Assembly (NCBI GenBank): GCA_030431455.1
Contig: JAUIJE010000016.1
Location: 1-64,000, forward strand
Direction: 5' to 3'
Source of the DNA: a bacterium
Lineage (GTDB): Bacteria; Myxococcota; UBA727; JAUIJE01
DNA length: 64,000 nt
The stretch's first letter is position 1, and each line of letters begins with the position of its first letter. The notes under the pieces are model-generated. The model did not search any database. It was not told the DNA's origin and saw only the letters and a program-made list of their open reading frames with translations. The translations under genes were made by a program, and so were the position numbers. Shown here one piece after another: positions 44,041 to 52,758 of the stretch.

Positions 44041-46295
44041 GCCACCTGCACGTCGTCGGCGAGGTGATAGCCGCCCTTGTCTTTGGCCAGGCCGTCGCCG
44101 AGCCCCAGCTTGCGCAACGTCGAGAGCGCCACGTACACGCGGTTGCGCGCCGCGGCCGCGCTGGCCTTTTCCCCCGGCCACCCCGCGGCGAAAATGTCCG
44201 TCCATTTGGCGCGGCCGTCCTCTCTGCGAAGCTGCGCAAAGTAAGCGACGACCCGGCGGAGGTTGTCGCGCTCGGCGAGGTCGCGGCGCACCCCGTCGGG
44301 GCCGGCGAGCCAGGTGCCGTCCGCGGCCACCGCCCATCCCGCGGGCGCGCCCTGGGCGCGGCGGGCGGCGATGAGGCGGGCGAGCACGCGGGCTTCGTCA
44401 TTCTGCTCGAGCAGGCTGGGGTCCCCGGCCCCGGCCTCGACCAGCGCTTGTTGCGCGGCGTGCGCGACCGCGTCGCGGTGCGGTTCGGGCGCGGCAATGA
44501 GACTGCACAGGGCGTCGGCCAGGGCCAGCGCTTGGGTCCAGGCGGGCAGCTGGTGGCGGGTGAAATACTCGGCCGCTTGGGCCAGCGACAGCCGCGCGTC
44601 GTCGTGTCGCCCCGCGGCGGCGCGCATCGGGGCCAGGCGCAGCTGGGCCACCGCGAGCGAAAAATGATCGCCGGCTTCGGCGATGCCTTGGGCCGCGGCC
44701 TCCATGTCCGCGAGCCCCCCGGCGGCGTCGCCGGCCTCGAACCGCAGCGCAGCGGCATTGCCGCGGGTGATCGCGAGCAGTCGGCGGTCCTCGGCGTGTT
44801 CGAGCTCGGCCAGGGCCGCGTCGTATTTGGCGTGGGCCTCGTCGAACTGGCCGCGCTCGTGCAGCAAGCGCGCGAGGTTGGCGGTGGTGATGCCCCGCAG
44901 CCGGCCCGCGTCGGAGTCCGCGAGCACGGCCAGGGCCCGGTGGTATTTGGCTTCGGCTTCGGTGAAGTCGCCGAGGTCGTGAAAGACGGTGCCGAGGTTC
45001 TGCAGGGCGCGGCCGCGCACCGCGGGCAAGTGATCCGCGGCCTCGTCGGCGGCTTCGTACGCGGCCATCGCCGAGGTGAAGTCGCCGCTTGAATGCAGAA
45101 AGATTCCGCGGGCGAGAAGCATGAGCGGGCCCGGCGCGTCGTCGCCCTCGAAAAGGTAGCGCCGGGCCCGGCGGGTGTCCCCCTGACGGAACGCGGCCTC
45201 GCCCAACACCCGCTGGCGTTCCCGGTCGGACGCGGGCGGCTCACCCCCGAGGGCGGTGCCCAGGCGCGCGGCCTCACCCGGGCGGGACAGGTAAAGCGGC
45301 TCGAGCGAAAAGAACGCCGTACGCCGGGCGTCGTCGTCGAGGGACGCGTCGCCCACGGTCTGGGCCAACGCCGTGCGGTGCCGCAACAACCATTGGGCCG
45401 AACTCGACGCGCCCCGGGCGAGCCACCGTTGGTGTTCGGCCTTGGCCCGGTCCAAAAAAAGCTGGCGCCCGGCCGCGGCTTTGTCGGGGGGCAAGGGGGC
45501 CAACGCGGCGGTGAGCACGGACGTGGGCCGCAGCTCGCCGTCTCCGCGCAACACCGCGCCGTGGGCGAGCAACTGGGACAAGGGGCCGGCCCCCTCGGCG
45601 AGCGCGAACAGCGCGGCGCTGTCGCGTTCGTCCACGACGGTGGCGGCGGCGATCAGGGCCAGGGTATGGCGGGCGTGGTCGTCGAGCCGGGCCCAGGCGT
45701 CCTCCCCCAGCGCGGCCAGGGATTTGTGCCGGGGGCGGGCGCCCTTGTGGTGGGCCGCGCGGTGCCAGTCCTCGAGCCCCGCGGCCACGGTGGCGGCCGC
45801 GCCCAGGCTCTGGACGCGCCCGACGAGAATGTCCAATGCCATGGCATTGTCGTGGTGTTGGCGCGCGAACCCCAGCAAAGCCTCGCCCTCAGGCCCCCCG
45901 AGCCCGGCGAGCACCGGGCCCAGGGCGGTCCCCAACAGCCCCTCTCGCTCGGCCGCGGTGCACAGCAGCGGGTGGTGGTGGTCGGCAAAGGAGAGCGGCC
46001 CCCGGGTCCCGAGCAGGGTCGGCCCGGTCCGGGCCGCCAACGGACCCGCCCAGTCGTCGTGGTGCGCGGGGTGGAGGTGGTCGACGACCAGCAACCCCGG
46101 GTGGGCGAGGGCGTCGTCGGTGAGGGGGGCGCGGTCGAGGTCCACCAACCGCGCATGCTCGCCGCGGGCCGCGACCTGGCCGAGCACGGTGGAGACACCG
46201 GCTCCGGGGCCGCCGTGCACGACGTGTAGACCGGGCGCCGACAAGGCGTCGGCCACCGAGTCGATGCGGGCGCGGTGCCAATCAGGTCCGGTCAT
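44037..46295 (-). CDS. P-loop ATPase / TPR / C-terminal winged-helix transcription regulator
   Basis: A 752-residue protein of the STAND/LuxR-MalT/AfsR type. A degenerate Walker A (GGPGAGVST, about 29-37) and Walker-B-like LLVVDHLHP open an ATPase region (to about 300). TPR-like repeats follow (about 330-600), several very regular (GRALQNLGTVFHDLGDFTEA; ANLARLLHERGQFDEAHAKY). The C-terminal 90 residues have an OmpR-like winged helix (KWTDIFAAGWPGE, then RNRVYVALSTLRKLGL). Domain order is the reverse of AfsR, where the winged helix is N-terminal. Probably an ATP-gated activator; target unknown. Confidence 0.75.
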   Translation of the reverse strand: MTGPDWHRARIDSVADALSAPGLHVVHGGPGAGVSTVLGQVAARGEHARLVDLDRAPLTDDALAHPGLLVVDHLHPAHHDDWAGPLAARTGPTLLGTRGPLSFADHHHPLLCTAAEREGLLGTALGPVLAGLGGPEGEALLGFARQHHDNAMALDILVGRVQSLGAAATVAAGLEDWHRAAHHKGARPRHKSLAALGEDAWARLDDHARHTLALIAAATVVDERDSAALFALAEGAGPLSQLLAHGAVLRGDGELRPTSVLTAALAPLPPDKAAAGRQLFLDRAKAEHQRWLARGASSSAQWLLRHRTALAQTVGDASLDDDARRTAFFSLEPLYLSRPGEAARLGTALGGEPPASDRERQRVLGEAAFRQGDTRRARRYLFEGDDAPGPLMLLARGIFLHSSGDFTSAMAAYEAADEAADHLPAVRGRALQNLGTVFHDLGDFTEAEAKYHRALAVLADSDAGRLRGITTANLARLLHERGQFDEAHAKYDAALAELEHAEDRRLLAITRGNAAALRFEAGDAAGGLADMEAAAQGIAEAGDHFSLAVAQLRLAPMRAAAGRHDDARLSLAQAAEYFTRHQLPAWTQALALADALCSLIAAPEPHRDAVAHAAQQALVEAGAGDPSLLEQNDEARVLARLIAARRAQGAPAGWAVAADGTWLAGPDGVRRDLAERDNLRRVVAYFAQLRREDGRAKWTDIFAAGWPGEKASAAAARNRVYVALSTLRKLGLGDGLAKDKGGYHLADDVQVA

Positions 46296-46301
46296 GGCCG
46301 G

Positions 46302-46310
46302 ACGATAGCA
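46302..46310 (-). promoter_or_regulatory. Extended -10 promoter of the ATPase regulator gene, leaderless arrangement
   Basis: Minus strand TGCTATCGT (TGn plus TATCGT), then six nucleotides and ATG 46295. The TGn extension explains the lack of a -35 hexamer. Confidence 0.55.
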
Positions 46311-46331
46311 AGGGCCCGGCGCGGGCGGCGC

Positions 46332-48092
46332 TCAGAATTCTTCGTCGGCGAACGCCATCATGTTGTCTTTGCCGACCTCGATGAGCCGGTCGTAGGCGTG
46401 GCGTTCGACGAGGATCTGTTCCATGTAGTACTTGGCGAGCTTGCGCTTGGTGTCATACGCGGCGCCGGCCTTGCCTTCGATGCCGGCGATGACCATGCAC
46501 CAGGCGTATCCCACCGCGACCAGCCCGAACAAGGTGAGGTAGTTGGACGCCACCGCCGCGCCGTATTCCATGTCCTGGATCCCGCGCATGCCCATGGCCA
46601 TCGTCACCTCGTGGAGACGTTCGACCGCTTCTTTGAACGGACCGATGATGTCCTTCATGTCGTCCCGGCCTTCGTTCTTCTCCAAGAACACCCCGACGTT
46701 CTTGGCGAAGGTCCGGTACAGTTGGCCATTTTTGCGCGCGAGTTTGCGCCCCACGAGGTCGAGGGCCTGCACGTGGTTGGTGCCCTCGTAGATCATCGCG
46801 ATGCGCTCGTCGCGCATGTACTGCTCGACGCACCAGTCGGTGGTGTAGCCCGCGCCCCCCATCACCTGCATCGCGTCGGAGATGTTGGCGAACCCACGCT
46901 CGGTGCAGAACCCCTTGATCACCGGGGTCATCAGCGAGACGAGGTCGTTGGCCCAGCCCGCTTCCTTTTCGTCGTCGGACTTGTGCGCGATGTCGATCTG
47001 CATCGCGATCCAAGTCGCCAACGCCCGCATGCCCTCGTTGGTCGAGCGTACGTTGAGCAGCTGTCGCCGCACGTCGGGGTGCACCAGGATGTTGTCCGCC
47101 TTTTCGTTCGGCTCGGTCCGCTCGCTGTTGAGCGAACGTCCCTGTCGGCGGTCGCGGCAGAACGCCACCGAGGTCTGGTACGCGATGTCCGCGAGGGCAA
47201 ACCCCTCGATGCCGACCATGAGCCGGGCGTTGTTCATCATGGTGAACATCGCCCGCATGCCCTTGTGCGGCACCCCCACGAGGTAGCCGGTGGCGTCCTC
47301 CATGTTCATCACGCAGGTGGGCGAGGCGTGGATGCCGAGCTTGTGTTCGAGTCCGCCGCACACAATGCCGTTGCGCTTTCCGTCGGGGGTGAACTTCGGG
47401 ACCACAAAGGTGCTGATGCCCTTGATGCCCTCGGGGGCGTCGGGGAGCCGGGCGAGCACGAGGTGGATGATGTTGTCGGTGAAATCGTGCTCGCCGAAGG
47501 TGATCCAAATCTTGGTCCCGGTGAGCTTGTAGGCGTCCCCGTCGGGCACTGCCTTGGTGGTGAGCAACCCGAGATCGGTGCCACATTGCGGCTCGGTGAG
47601 GCACATGGTGCCCGTCCACTCCCCGGAGATGAGCTTGGGCAGGTACCGTTGCTTGAGCTCGTCGTCGGCGTGGGCTTCGAGGGCCTCGATGAGGCCGAAG
47701 CTCAGGCCGGAGGCCATGGTGAACGATTTGTTGGCCGCGCAGAAAAACTCATTGAACGGGGCGGCCAACGTGTGCGGCGCGCCCCCCCCGCCGAACTCCG
47801 TGCTGTGGCCCAATGATGGATAGCCCTGGGCGCAGAAGTCCTTGTACAGCGCGGTGAACCCCTTGGGGGTCTTGACCTCACCGGTGGCGGGGTCGAACTG
47901 CAGCCCCTTTTGGTCCCCGATCTGGTTCATGGGGAGCATGCGCTCTTTGGCGAAGACCCCGCCCTGTTCGATCAGGGCCATGGTGGTCTCGAGGTCGTAG
48001 TCCTCGTGCCCTTTGAGCTGGGCCACACGGTCGTAGCCGAGGGCTTCGAGGAGGATGCGGTAGTCGCCGACGGGGGGGTTGTAGGTCTGCAT
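46332..48092 (-). CDS. Acyl-CoA dehydrogenase (DmdC/FadE-like, long form)
   Basis: A 586-residue flavin-dependent acyl-CoA dehydrogenase catalysing alpha,beta-dehydrogenation of an acyl-CoA. The FAD-contact segments CLTEPQCGTDLG and KIWITFGEHD and the catalytic-base region MIYEGTNHVQALDLVGRKL are present. Length and the extra C-terminal helical part (about 490-586) fit the long DmdC-type family, whose members act on 3-methylmercaptopropionyl-CoA or other medium/long acyl-CoAs; the real substrate is open. GGAGA is properly placed before the ATG. A -35/-10 promoter with an overlapping palindrome lies about 120 bp upstream. Confidence 0.92.
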   Translation of the reverse strand: MQTYNPPVGDYRILLEALGYDRVAQLKGHEDYDLETTMALIEQGGVFAKERMLPMNQIGDQKGLQFDPATGEVKTPKGFTALYKDFCAQGYPSLGHSTEFGGGGAPHTLAAPFNEFFCAANKSFTMASGLSFGLIEALEAHADDELKQRYLPKLISGEWTGTMCLTEPQCGTDLGLLTTKAVPDGDAYKLTGTKIWITFGEHDFTDNIIHLVLARLPDAPEGIKGISTFVVPKFTPDGKRNGIVCGGLEHKLGIHASPTCVMNMEDATGYLVGVPHKGMRAMFTMMNNARLMVGIEGFALADIAYQTSVAFCRDRRQGRSLNSERTEPNEKADNILVHPDVRRQLLNVRSTNEGMRALATWIAMQIDIAHKSDDEKEAGWANDLVSLMTPVIKGFCTERGFANISDAMQVMGGAGYTTDWCVEQYMRDERIAMIYEGTNHVQALDLVGRKLARKNGQLYRTFAKNVGVFLEKNEGRDDMKDIIGPFKEAVERLHEVTMAMGMRGIQDMEYGAAVASNYLTLFGLVAVGYAWCMVIAGIEGKAGAAYDTKRKLAKYYMEQILVERHAYDRLIEVGKDNMMAFADEEF

Positions 48093-48133
48093 GCGGTCTC
48101 CTGGGGGCGCGAATGCCGAACCCGTTGGTATTA

Positions 48134-48167
48134 GAGCGCATCTCAAAATCAAAGATGCAGGGCGCTC
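48134..48167 (-). promoter_or_regulatory. Hairpin in the 5' leader of the acyl-CoA dehydrogenase mRNA
   Basis: GCATCT (48138-48143) pairs with AGATGC (48153-48158) around a 9-nt loop, extended by GAGC/GCTC outside a small bulge. The core GCGCATCTCAAAATC also occurs, with one or two changes, in the hairpin at 54192-54241. Confidence 0.5.
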
Positions 48168-48210
48168 GGCAGGGCCACGACGAGCGCCCCATCGGGCGTC
48201 TCGTCGCTGG

Positions 48211-48239
48211 ACACTAGTCAGACGCCAACGGATTGACAA
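48211..48239 (-). promoter_or_regulatory. Promoter of the acyl-CoA dehydrogenase gene
   Basis: Minus strand TTGTCA (48239-48234), 17-nt spacer, TAGTGT (48216-48211). Transcription would start near 48204, giving a leader of about 110 nt. Confidence 0.6.
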
Positions 48240-48247
48240 ACGTGTCA
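48234..48247. promoter_or_regulatory. Palindromic operator overlapping the -35 element
   Basis: TGACAAACGTGTCA: perfect 5-bp arms around four bases, covering the -35 hexamer of the acyl-CoA dehydrogenase promoter. Position and shape suit a TetR- or GntR-type repressor of fatty-acid genes. Confidence 0.5.
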
Positions 48248-48600
48248 GCTTTTTGGGGTGGGTGATCTGGTGCGCACGTGGTGCTTTAAGTGTATGAAAA
48301 ATTGAGGGTTTTTGGTCGGTGCCGCAACCGCTGGCGGCGGCGTCCGGATGACAGAAGAGGGCGAGAGCGGCGCGACCAGGGGCGCGGCTCTTGTTGCCGA
48401 CACCAGGCAGGCCGCCGACGAGGCGGCACGACGAGGGTGCGTCTTCCGGCGCATCTGGAGGTGGAGGCGGGGGCGGGCCCTCGGGGTTGTTGCGAATCTC
48501 TTTCGCTCGTTCCCATCCGATCCGCTCGATGCATTCTCCATCGTTCGATCACATCGGCCCGCCGCGTCCGGCCCCGAAGCGCGCGGACCCCGCGGCGCCG

Positions 48601-49383
48601 CTACCGGTCCTGGTCGTTCAGCTTCCAGTCGTAAGGCGTGTACTCGACCGCGACCCCCTCGGGGATGCCCAAGTCGGGCGCGGTGGCCCGAATCCAAGCC
48701 ACGTTCCCCCCCGGGAAGTCGTCCGCGTACCACTCAAAAATCTGTGACAAGCGGAGCGCGCCCCCGTCCAGCCGAACATTGCGTGGGTCGTGCACAAACT
48801 CGTGCGCTTCGCGGGCGAGGTCCTCCTCGAGCGCCTCGGGCCGAAACACCACGTTGGGCAGCCGTGGACACGACTCACTCGCGCAGTTGAGCGCAAAGTG
48901 AATGCGCGGCTCGCCAAACTTCTTGCGCACGATCTCGTGCTCCAAGTCGTACAGGTTGATGGACGCGCCGTCCACAATGAAACTGGTTCCGTAAAAGAAG
49001 GCGAACCCTTGCCCATCGTAGACGGTGCCGATCTCGGGGTAGTTCTGCAGCACTTGGTACATCACCAGCGCGTTGTAGGCGTTGATGTAGTAGGCGAGCT
49101 GGTCATCCCGTTGGGGGAACAGGGCGGGGCGGGTGGTGGGACCCACCTTGGCCACGGTGGCCACAAACCGGGCCAGAGGTTGGTCGTCGGCGGCGAGGGC
49201 CGCGTACTTTACCTTGCCGTGGTCGTCGACGTAGGTTCGCAATGTGTATGCCCAATCCGCGTAGTCGAACGCGGTCAGGGCCGCGAGGGCCGCGTCGTCG
49301 ACCTGGGCCGAGCTTTCGACGGTCTTGCAGGCGGGGGCAAAGACGAACGCGACGAGAGCCAAGAGCGCGCGTTTCAAGGTCAT
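48601..49383 (-). CDS. DUF547 lipoprotein
   Basis: A 260-residue lipoprotein (signal peptide ending FAPAC). The DUF547 landmarks are present: YYINAYNALVMYQVL, INLYDLEHEIVRKKFGEPR, FALNCASESCPRLP and ALRLSQIFEWYADDFPGG, ending in the EYTPYDWKLN tail. It is a paralogue of the secreted DUF547 protein at 37425-38135 but is lipid-anchored and has a longer N-terminus. Last gene of the START-MauE-barrel-DUF547 operon, 13 nt after the barrel-like protein. Confidence 0.88.
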   Translation of the reverse strand: MTLKRALLALVAFVFAPACKTVESSAQVDDAALAALTAFDYADWAYTLRTYVDDHGKVKYAALAADDQPLARFVATVAKVGPTTRPALFPQRDDQLAYYINAYNALVMYQVLQNYPEIGTVYDGQGFAFFYGTSFIVDGASINLYDLEHEIVRKKFGEPRIHFALNCASESCPRLPNVVFRPEALEEDLAREAHEFVHDPRNVRLDGGALRLSQIFEWYADDFPGGNVAWIRATAPDLGIPEGVAVEYTPYDWKLNDQDR

Positions 49384-49396
49384 GGGGGGCCTTTTC

Positions 49397-50248
49397 TCAG
49401 AGCCGTCGGTAGTCGAACAGCTGTTGGAAGGTGAAGCCGAACAACAGGATGACGCCGAGTCCGTCCTGGGGTTCGCGGGCAAAGCTGTAGAACACGTCGA
49501 GGTTGAACCCGTACCCGGTGATGGGGAAGTTCTCGGTGAGCACGCCCATGCTCACCCGGTTGGGCATGACCCCGCCGGGGTAGATGTAACCCACGGTGTA
49601 CTCGCCGTAGAGCCAGAGGTGCGCGTCGGGCCGGTCTTTGCGCCCCCAGCTCGGGGGGTCGAAAATGTTGAACATCAGGGCTTGGGCTTGCTCGATGCCG
49701 ATCTCGTGTCGGTCGTAGGCGAACTCGAAGCGGAAGTCCCACTCTCGAAATGGGCGATAGCGGTACCACAGGGTGTTGCGGGTGTAGATCCAAAAGCCGC
49801 CGTAGCGCAGGTTGCCGTTGGTCACCAACCGGCCGACGTAGCGCGCCCCCGCCCGGCGGGTGAGCTGGCTCTTCTCGTCCACCGGCCGGTCCAGGTCGTC
49901 GTCGTCCAGAATGATGAAACGGCCGGGCTCGATCCCCAGGTCGAGACCAAACCGCAAAAACGCCGGATCGAATTCCCAGACCGCGCTCAGGCCCATTTCG
50001 TCGGAGAACACGTAGTAGGCATTGTATCCGCCCACCGCGACGTCCCCGAGCACGGGCAGATCGAAAGCGGACGGGAGCGCGCCGGTGATGAGCAGGATGT
50101 CGTGGCGCAGGCTGTACCCGCCGGGGTTGCTGATGAACGCGCTGCCCGAATAGTGCACCAAGCGTGGCCGCTCCTCGGTGCCGTCGTAGGCCCCGGCCGA
50201 CCCCGCCAGGCCCCACGCGACGAGCAGCAGACCCCACCACCGCGTCAC
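49397..50248 (-). CDS. Probable outer-membrane beta-barrel protein
   Basis: A 283-residue exported protein (signal peptide ending GLAGSAGAYDG). The body consists of alternating hydrophobic and polar residues rich in Tyr, Trp and Phe (YGGFWIYTRNTLWYRYRPFR; DFRFEFAYDRHEIGIEQ) and ends with aromatic strands, the usual look of an outer-membrane barrel of about ten to twelve strands. No family recognised. The GTG start overlaps the stop of the MauE-like gene (GTGA). Confidence 0.65.
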   Translation of the reverse strand: MTRWWGLLLVAWGLAGSAGAYDGTEERPRLVHYSGSAFISNPGGYSLRHDILLITGALPSAFDLPVLGDVAVGGYNAYYVFSDEMGLSAVWEFDPAFLRFGLDLGIEPGRFIILDDDDLDRPVDEKSQLTRRAGARYVGRLVTNGNLRYGGFWIYTRNTLWYRYRPFREWDFRFEFAYDRHEIGIEQAQALMFNIFDPPSWGRKDRPDAHLWLYGEYTVGYIYPGGVMPNRVSMGVLTENFPITGYGFNLDVFYSFAREPQDGLGVILLFGFTFQQLFDYRRL

Positions 50249-50658
50249 CGATCCGCTTCGAGCCGCGCCAGGGCCAGGCACAGGCCGAGCAACACGCCGT
50301 CCTCGACGAGCGTCCAGACCGTGAGCGGCCGCGCCCAGAACACGCCGAAACACCCGCAGTTGTCGATGGACAACCCGCGCAACAGCGCCAGCGAGGCCCA
50401 CAGAAGGAACACGCAATGCAATAACGTGGCGAAGACCGCGGCCAACCATCGACGACGGCCTGACACTAGCCACAACCCCAGGCCGAACTCAAACAGCGAC
50501 AGCCCCGCCGCGGCCGGCCCCCACAAGACCCGGGGCAACACCTCGTAGGTGCCGACCACCGCCGCGAACCCAGCGAGGTCGAGGCCCTTGCCCACCCCGG
50601 TGGCGATGAGCACCACCCCCAAGAACCCGCGCAGGACGAGGGCCCCGCGCCGCTTCAT
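50245..50658 (-). CDS. MauE/DoxX-family membrane protein
   Basis: A 137-residue four-helix membrane protein. The NCGCFGVFW segment followed by RPLTVWTLVEDGVLLGL is the hallmark of the MauE/DoxX redox-associated family, which supports disulfide formation or quinone-linked thiol chemistry in the envelope. ATGA overlap with the START gene upstream and GTGA overlap with the barrel gene downstream show strict co-translation. Confidence 0.82.
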   Translation of the reverse strand: MKRRGALVLRGFLGVVLIATGVGKGLDLAGFAAVVGTYEVLPRVLWGPAAAGLSLFEFGLGLWLVSGRRRWLAAVFATLLHCVFLLWASLALLRGLSIDNCGCFGVFWARPLTVWTLVEDGVLLGLCLALARLEADR

Positions 50659-51293
50659 CGGGCGACGCCGGGGCGGGTCTGGTGATGGGACTGGGCCCGC
50701 TCCTCCAGGGCGAACAAAAGCCCGGCGGCCTCCTCGGCGAAACTCTTTTCGACCATCCAGTCGGGGACCATGCCGCCGATGGCGCTTCGCTCCCAATAGC
50801 GCACCAAGCACCCGGGGGCGTCGTCGCGCTCGGTGGTCCATTGTGAAAACACATCGGTCATACGCACCGCGGACGCGGTTGGTTCGGGCCCGGCGCGCAC
50901 GCTTTGCGCGGTGATGGCCACGCCCTGCGGTCCCGCGCGCTTGTCATAGCGGACCACGTAGTCCCGGTCCGAAAACGGGAACGGGAGCTCAATGCGGCTG
51001 TAGTAGATCTCGCGCCCCCGCGCGTCGGGGATCCGCCGCCAGACATGAACCCCGGGCATCCATTGATCGTAGCTCTGGATGTCCCGCAGGACCGCTTCGG
51101 CATCCGCGCAGGGGGCGGTGATTCGGCCGCTCACCCGCAGCTCGGTGCGGCCCTGCTCGTCTTTCTGGTGTTCGATGCGTGTGCCCGCTTTTTCTGCCAA
51201 CAGCTTCCACGCCCCGGCGGGCGCCGCGACGAGGACCGTCAACCCGACGAGGACGACAAAAGGGGCCCGGGAATCCGTGCTTTTCAACACCAC
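50655..51293 (-). CDS. START/SRPBCC-domain exported protein
   Basis: A 212-residue protein with an N-terminal hydrophobic segment (FVVLVGLTVLVAAPAGAW) and a START-like lipid-binding domain (about 35-200: DIQSYDQWMPGVHVWRRI, IELPFPFSDRDYVVRYD, GGMVPDWMVEKSF). Bacterial START proteins of this type carry or sense a hydrophobic ligand in the periplasm. Two adjacent GTG codons (51293, 51290) can start; the second lies six nucleotides after a weak CAAACT. First gene of a four-gene envelope operon; divergent from the radical SAM gene. Confidence 0.78.
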   Translation of the reverse strand: MVLKSTDSRAPFVVLVGLTVLVAAPAGAWKLLAEKAGTRIEHQKDEQGRTELRVSGRITAPCADAEAVLRDIQSYDQWMPGVHVWRRIPDARGREIYYSRIELPFPFSDRDYVVRYDKRAGPQGVAITAQSVRAGPEPTASAVRMTDVFSQWTTERDDAPGCLVRYWERSAIGGMVPDWMVEKSFAEEAAGLLFALEERAQSHHQTRPGVAR

Positions 51294-51356
51294 CCCAGTT
51301 TGTCACAGAACCCGCGGGGGCGTCTCGGCCGTCGTCGAGACCAGGGGGGACCGTCG

Positions 51357-52742
51357 ATGACCGGACGTTTGTCGCGCGCTGTGTCCGCCGTGCGTGAGGC
51401 CGCCGCCGCCGCCTACCACCTCGGGCGCGACGCCGAGCGCACCGCCAAACACCAGGCCCGGTGGGACGCGCTGCCCGACGCGTGGAAGCAAGGCCACCAA
51501 TGGCTGGGCAGCCAGACCGCGGGGTGTTTCGCCACCCACAATGTCATGGAGGCGTGCGATTTTTCCTGCACCGCCTGCTACCTCGGCAAGGAGGCCAACC
51601 AGACCCCGCCGCTGCCGTTCGTCGAGGTCAAAAAGCAGCTCGACGAGATCCGGGCCTACGCGGGACCGGGCGCGAATCTTCAGATCACCGCGGGGGAAGT
51701 GACATTGTTGCCGGTGGAGGACCTCGTCCGCATCGTGCGCTATGCCCGGCGCGACCTCCAGCTCGACCCCATGGTCATGACCCACGGCCAGACCTTCATG
51801 ACCGACCCATCGTATCTGCACCGTCTGATGACGGACGCGGACCTGCAGAAGGTGTCCATTCACATGGACACGACCCAACGCGGGCGCATCGGACAGGACA
51901 AGACCTGGACCGAGCGCGACGTGAACCGCATCCGCGACCGGTTCGCCGACCTGGTGCGCGACGCCCGCCGCATCACCGGCCGGCCGCTCTACGCCGCCAC
52001 CACCTACACCGTCACCGAATCCAACCTCGACGAGATCCCCACGGTGATGCACTGGATGCTGCGCCACGTGGACGCGTTCCGCATGATCTCGTTCCAGCCC
52101 ACCGCCGACGTGGGCCGGACCCGCGAGTCCGAGCAGATCAACAAACGGGACCTCATCTGGGGGCGCATCAGTGACGCATTGGGCGAACGCATCAACCCCA
52201 ACACGTTCTTGATGGGCCACGAAAAGTGCAACCAGACCGCGCTCATCTGGGTCATCACCTACGGCGAGACCCGCCGGGTGGTGCAGGTGACGAGACCGGA
52301 CAAGCCCGTCGACAAATGGTTCTTCGAGCAGCTCATGGCCGGTGCATTCCGGGGCTTTTACACCGACGGGACCAGCGACGCCGAGCTCGCGGGCATGTAC
52401 CTCGGCATGTTCCTGCGTTCGCCGAAGTACTTCTGGCAGTGGCCGGGCTACGTGCTCTACCGCGTGTTGTCCGAGTACGCGTGGCTGCCCGAGATGTTGC
52501 GCGCCATCGGTCGCGGGGAGGCTTGGTCGGTGAAGCCCCTCGTGGTCGTCGCCCACAACTTCATGAGCGCCCACGAGCTCGACACCCCCGAGGGACAAGA
52601 GCGCCTGGACGCCTGTGTGTTCAAGCTGCCCGTCGACGGTCGCATGGTCCCGATGTGCGAGATGAACGGCACGGACTTGCGCAAAAAGACCAACCGCGAC
52701 ACCCAACTTCTGACATTGCGAAAAAACCCCCAAGCGGCTTGA
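51357..52742 (+). CDS. Radical SAM protein of unknown specificity
   Basis: A 461-residue radical SAM enzyme: CDFSCTAC gives the CxxxCxxC cluster (Cys67, Cys71, Cys74), preceded by the HNVMEA strand, with ITAGEVTLLPVEDL as the GGE-like SAM contact. The C-terminal 150 residues (from about GAFRGFYTDGT) are helical and contain a late MCEMNG. Not MoaA, PqqE or another family I can name. GGGGGGA lies 6 nt before the ATG. It is followed after 16 nt by the AhpD-like gene of an arsenosugar-type cluster, so a role in that pathway is possible. Confidence 0.75.
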   Translation: MTGRLSRAVSAVREAAAAAYHLGRDAERTAKHQARWDALPDAWKQGHQWLGSQTAGCFATHNVMEACDFSCTACYLGKEANQTPPLPFVEVKKQLDEIRAYAGPGANLQITAGEVTLLPVEDLVRIVRYARRDLQLDPMVMTHGQTFMTDPSYLHRLMTDADLQKVSIHMDTTQRGRIGQDKTWTERDVNRIRDRFADLVRDARRITGRPLYAATTYTVTESNLDEIPTVMHWMLRHVDAFRMISFQPTADVGRTRESEQINKRDLIWGRISDALGERINPNTFLMGHEKCNQTALIWVITYGETRRVVQVTRPDKPVDKWFFEQLMAGAFRGFYTDGTSDAELAGMYLGMFLRSPKYFWQWPGYVLYRVLSEYAWLPEMLRAIGRGEAWSVKPLVVVAHNFMSAHELDTPEGQERLDACVFKLPVDGRMVPMCEMNGTDLRKKTNRDTQLLTLRKNPQAA

Positions 52743-52758
52743 CCGCACGGAGCTTCCC

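Larger units (their letters stand above)
48093..48600. other. 508-bp intergenic regulatory region
   Basis: This is the longest stretch without a gene. It holds the acyl-CoA dehydrogenase promoter (48211-48239), a palindrome (48234-48247) and a 5'-leader hairpin (48134-48167). The right part (about 48300-48600) has only arginine-rich or low-complexity open frames in both directions without ribosome binding sites; I see no convincing gene there. The section 48231-48310 is clearly richer in A/T than the surroundings. Confidence 0.6.

Noticed and set aside
48245-48634. Small genes in the 48093-48600 gap (minus frame ending 48245, plus frame starting 48290)
   Set aside because: Arg/Pro-rich or low-complexity products, no ribosome binding site, no similarity to any family I know, and a promoter occupies part of the region.
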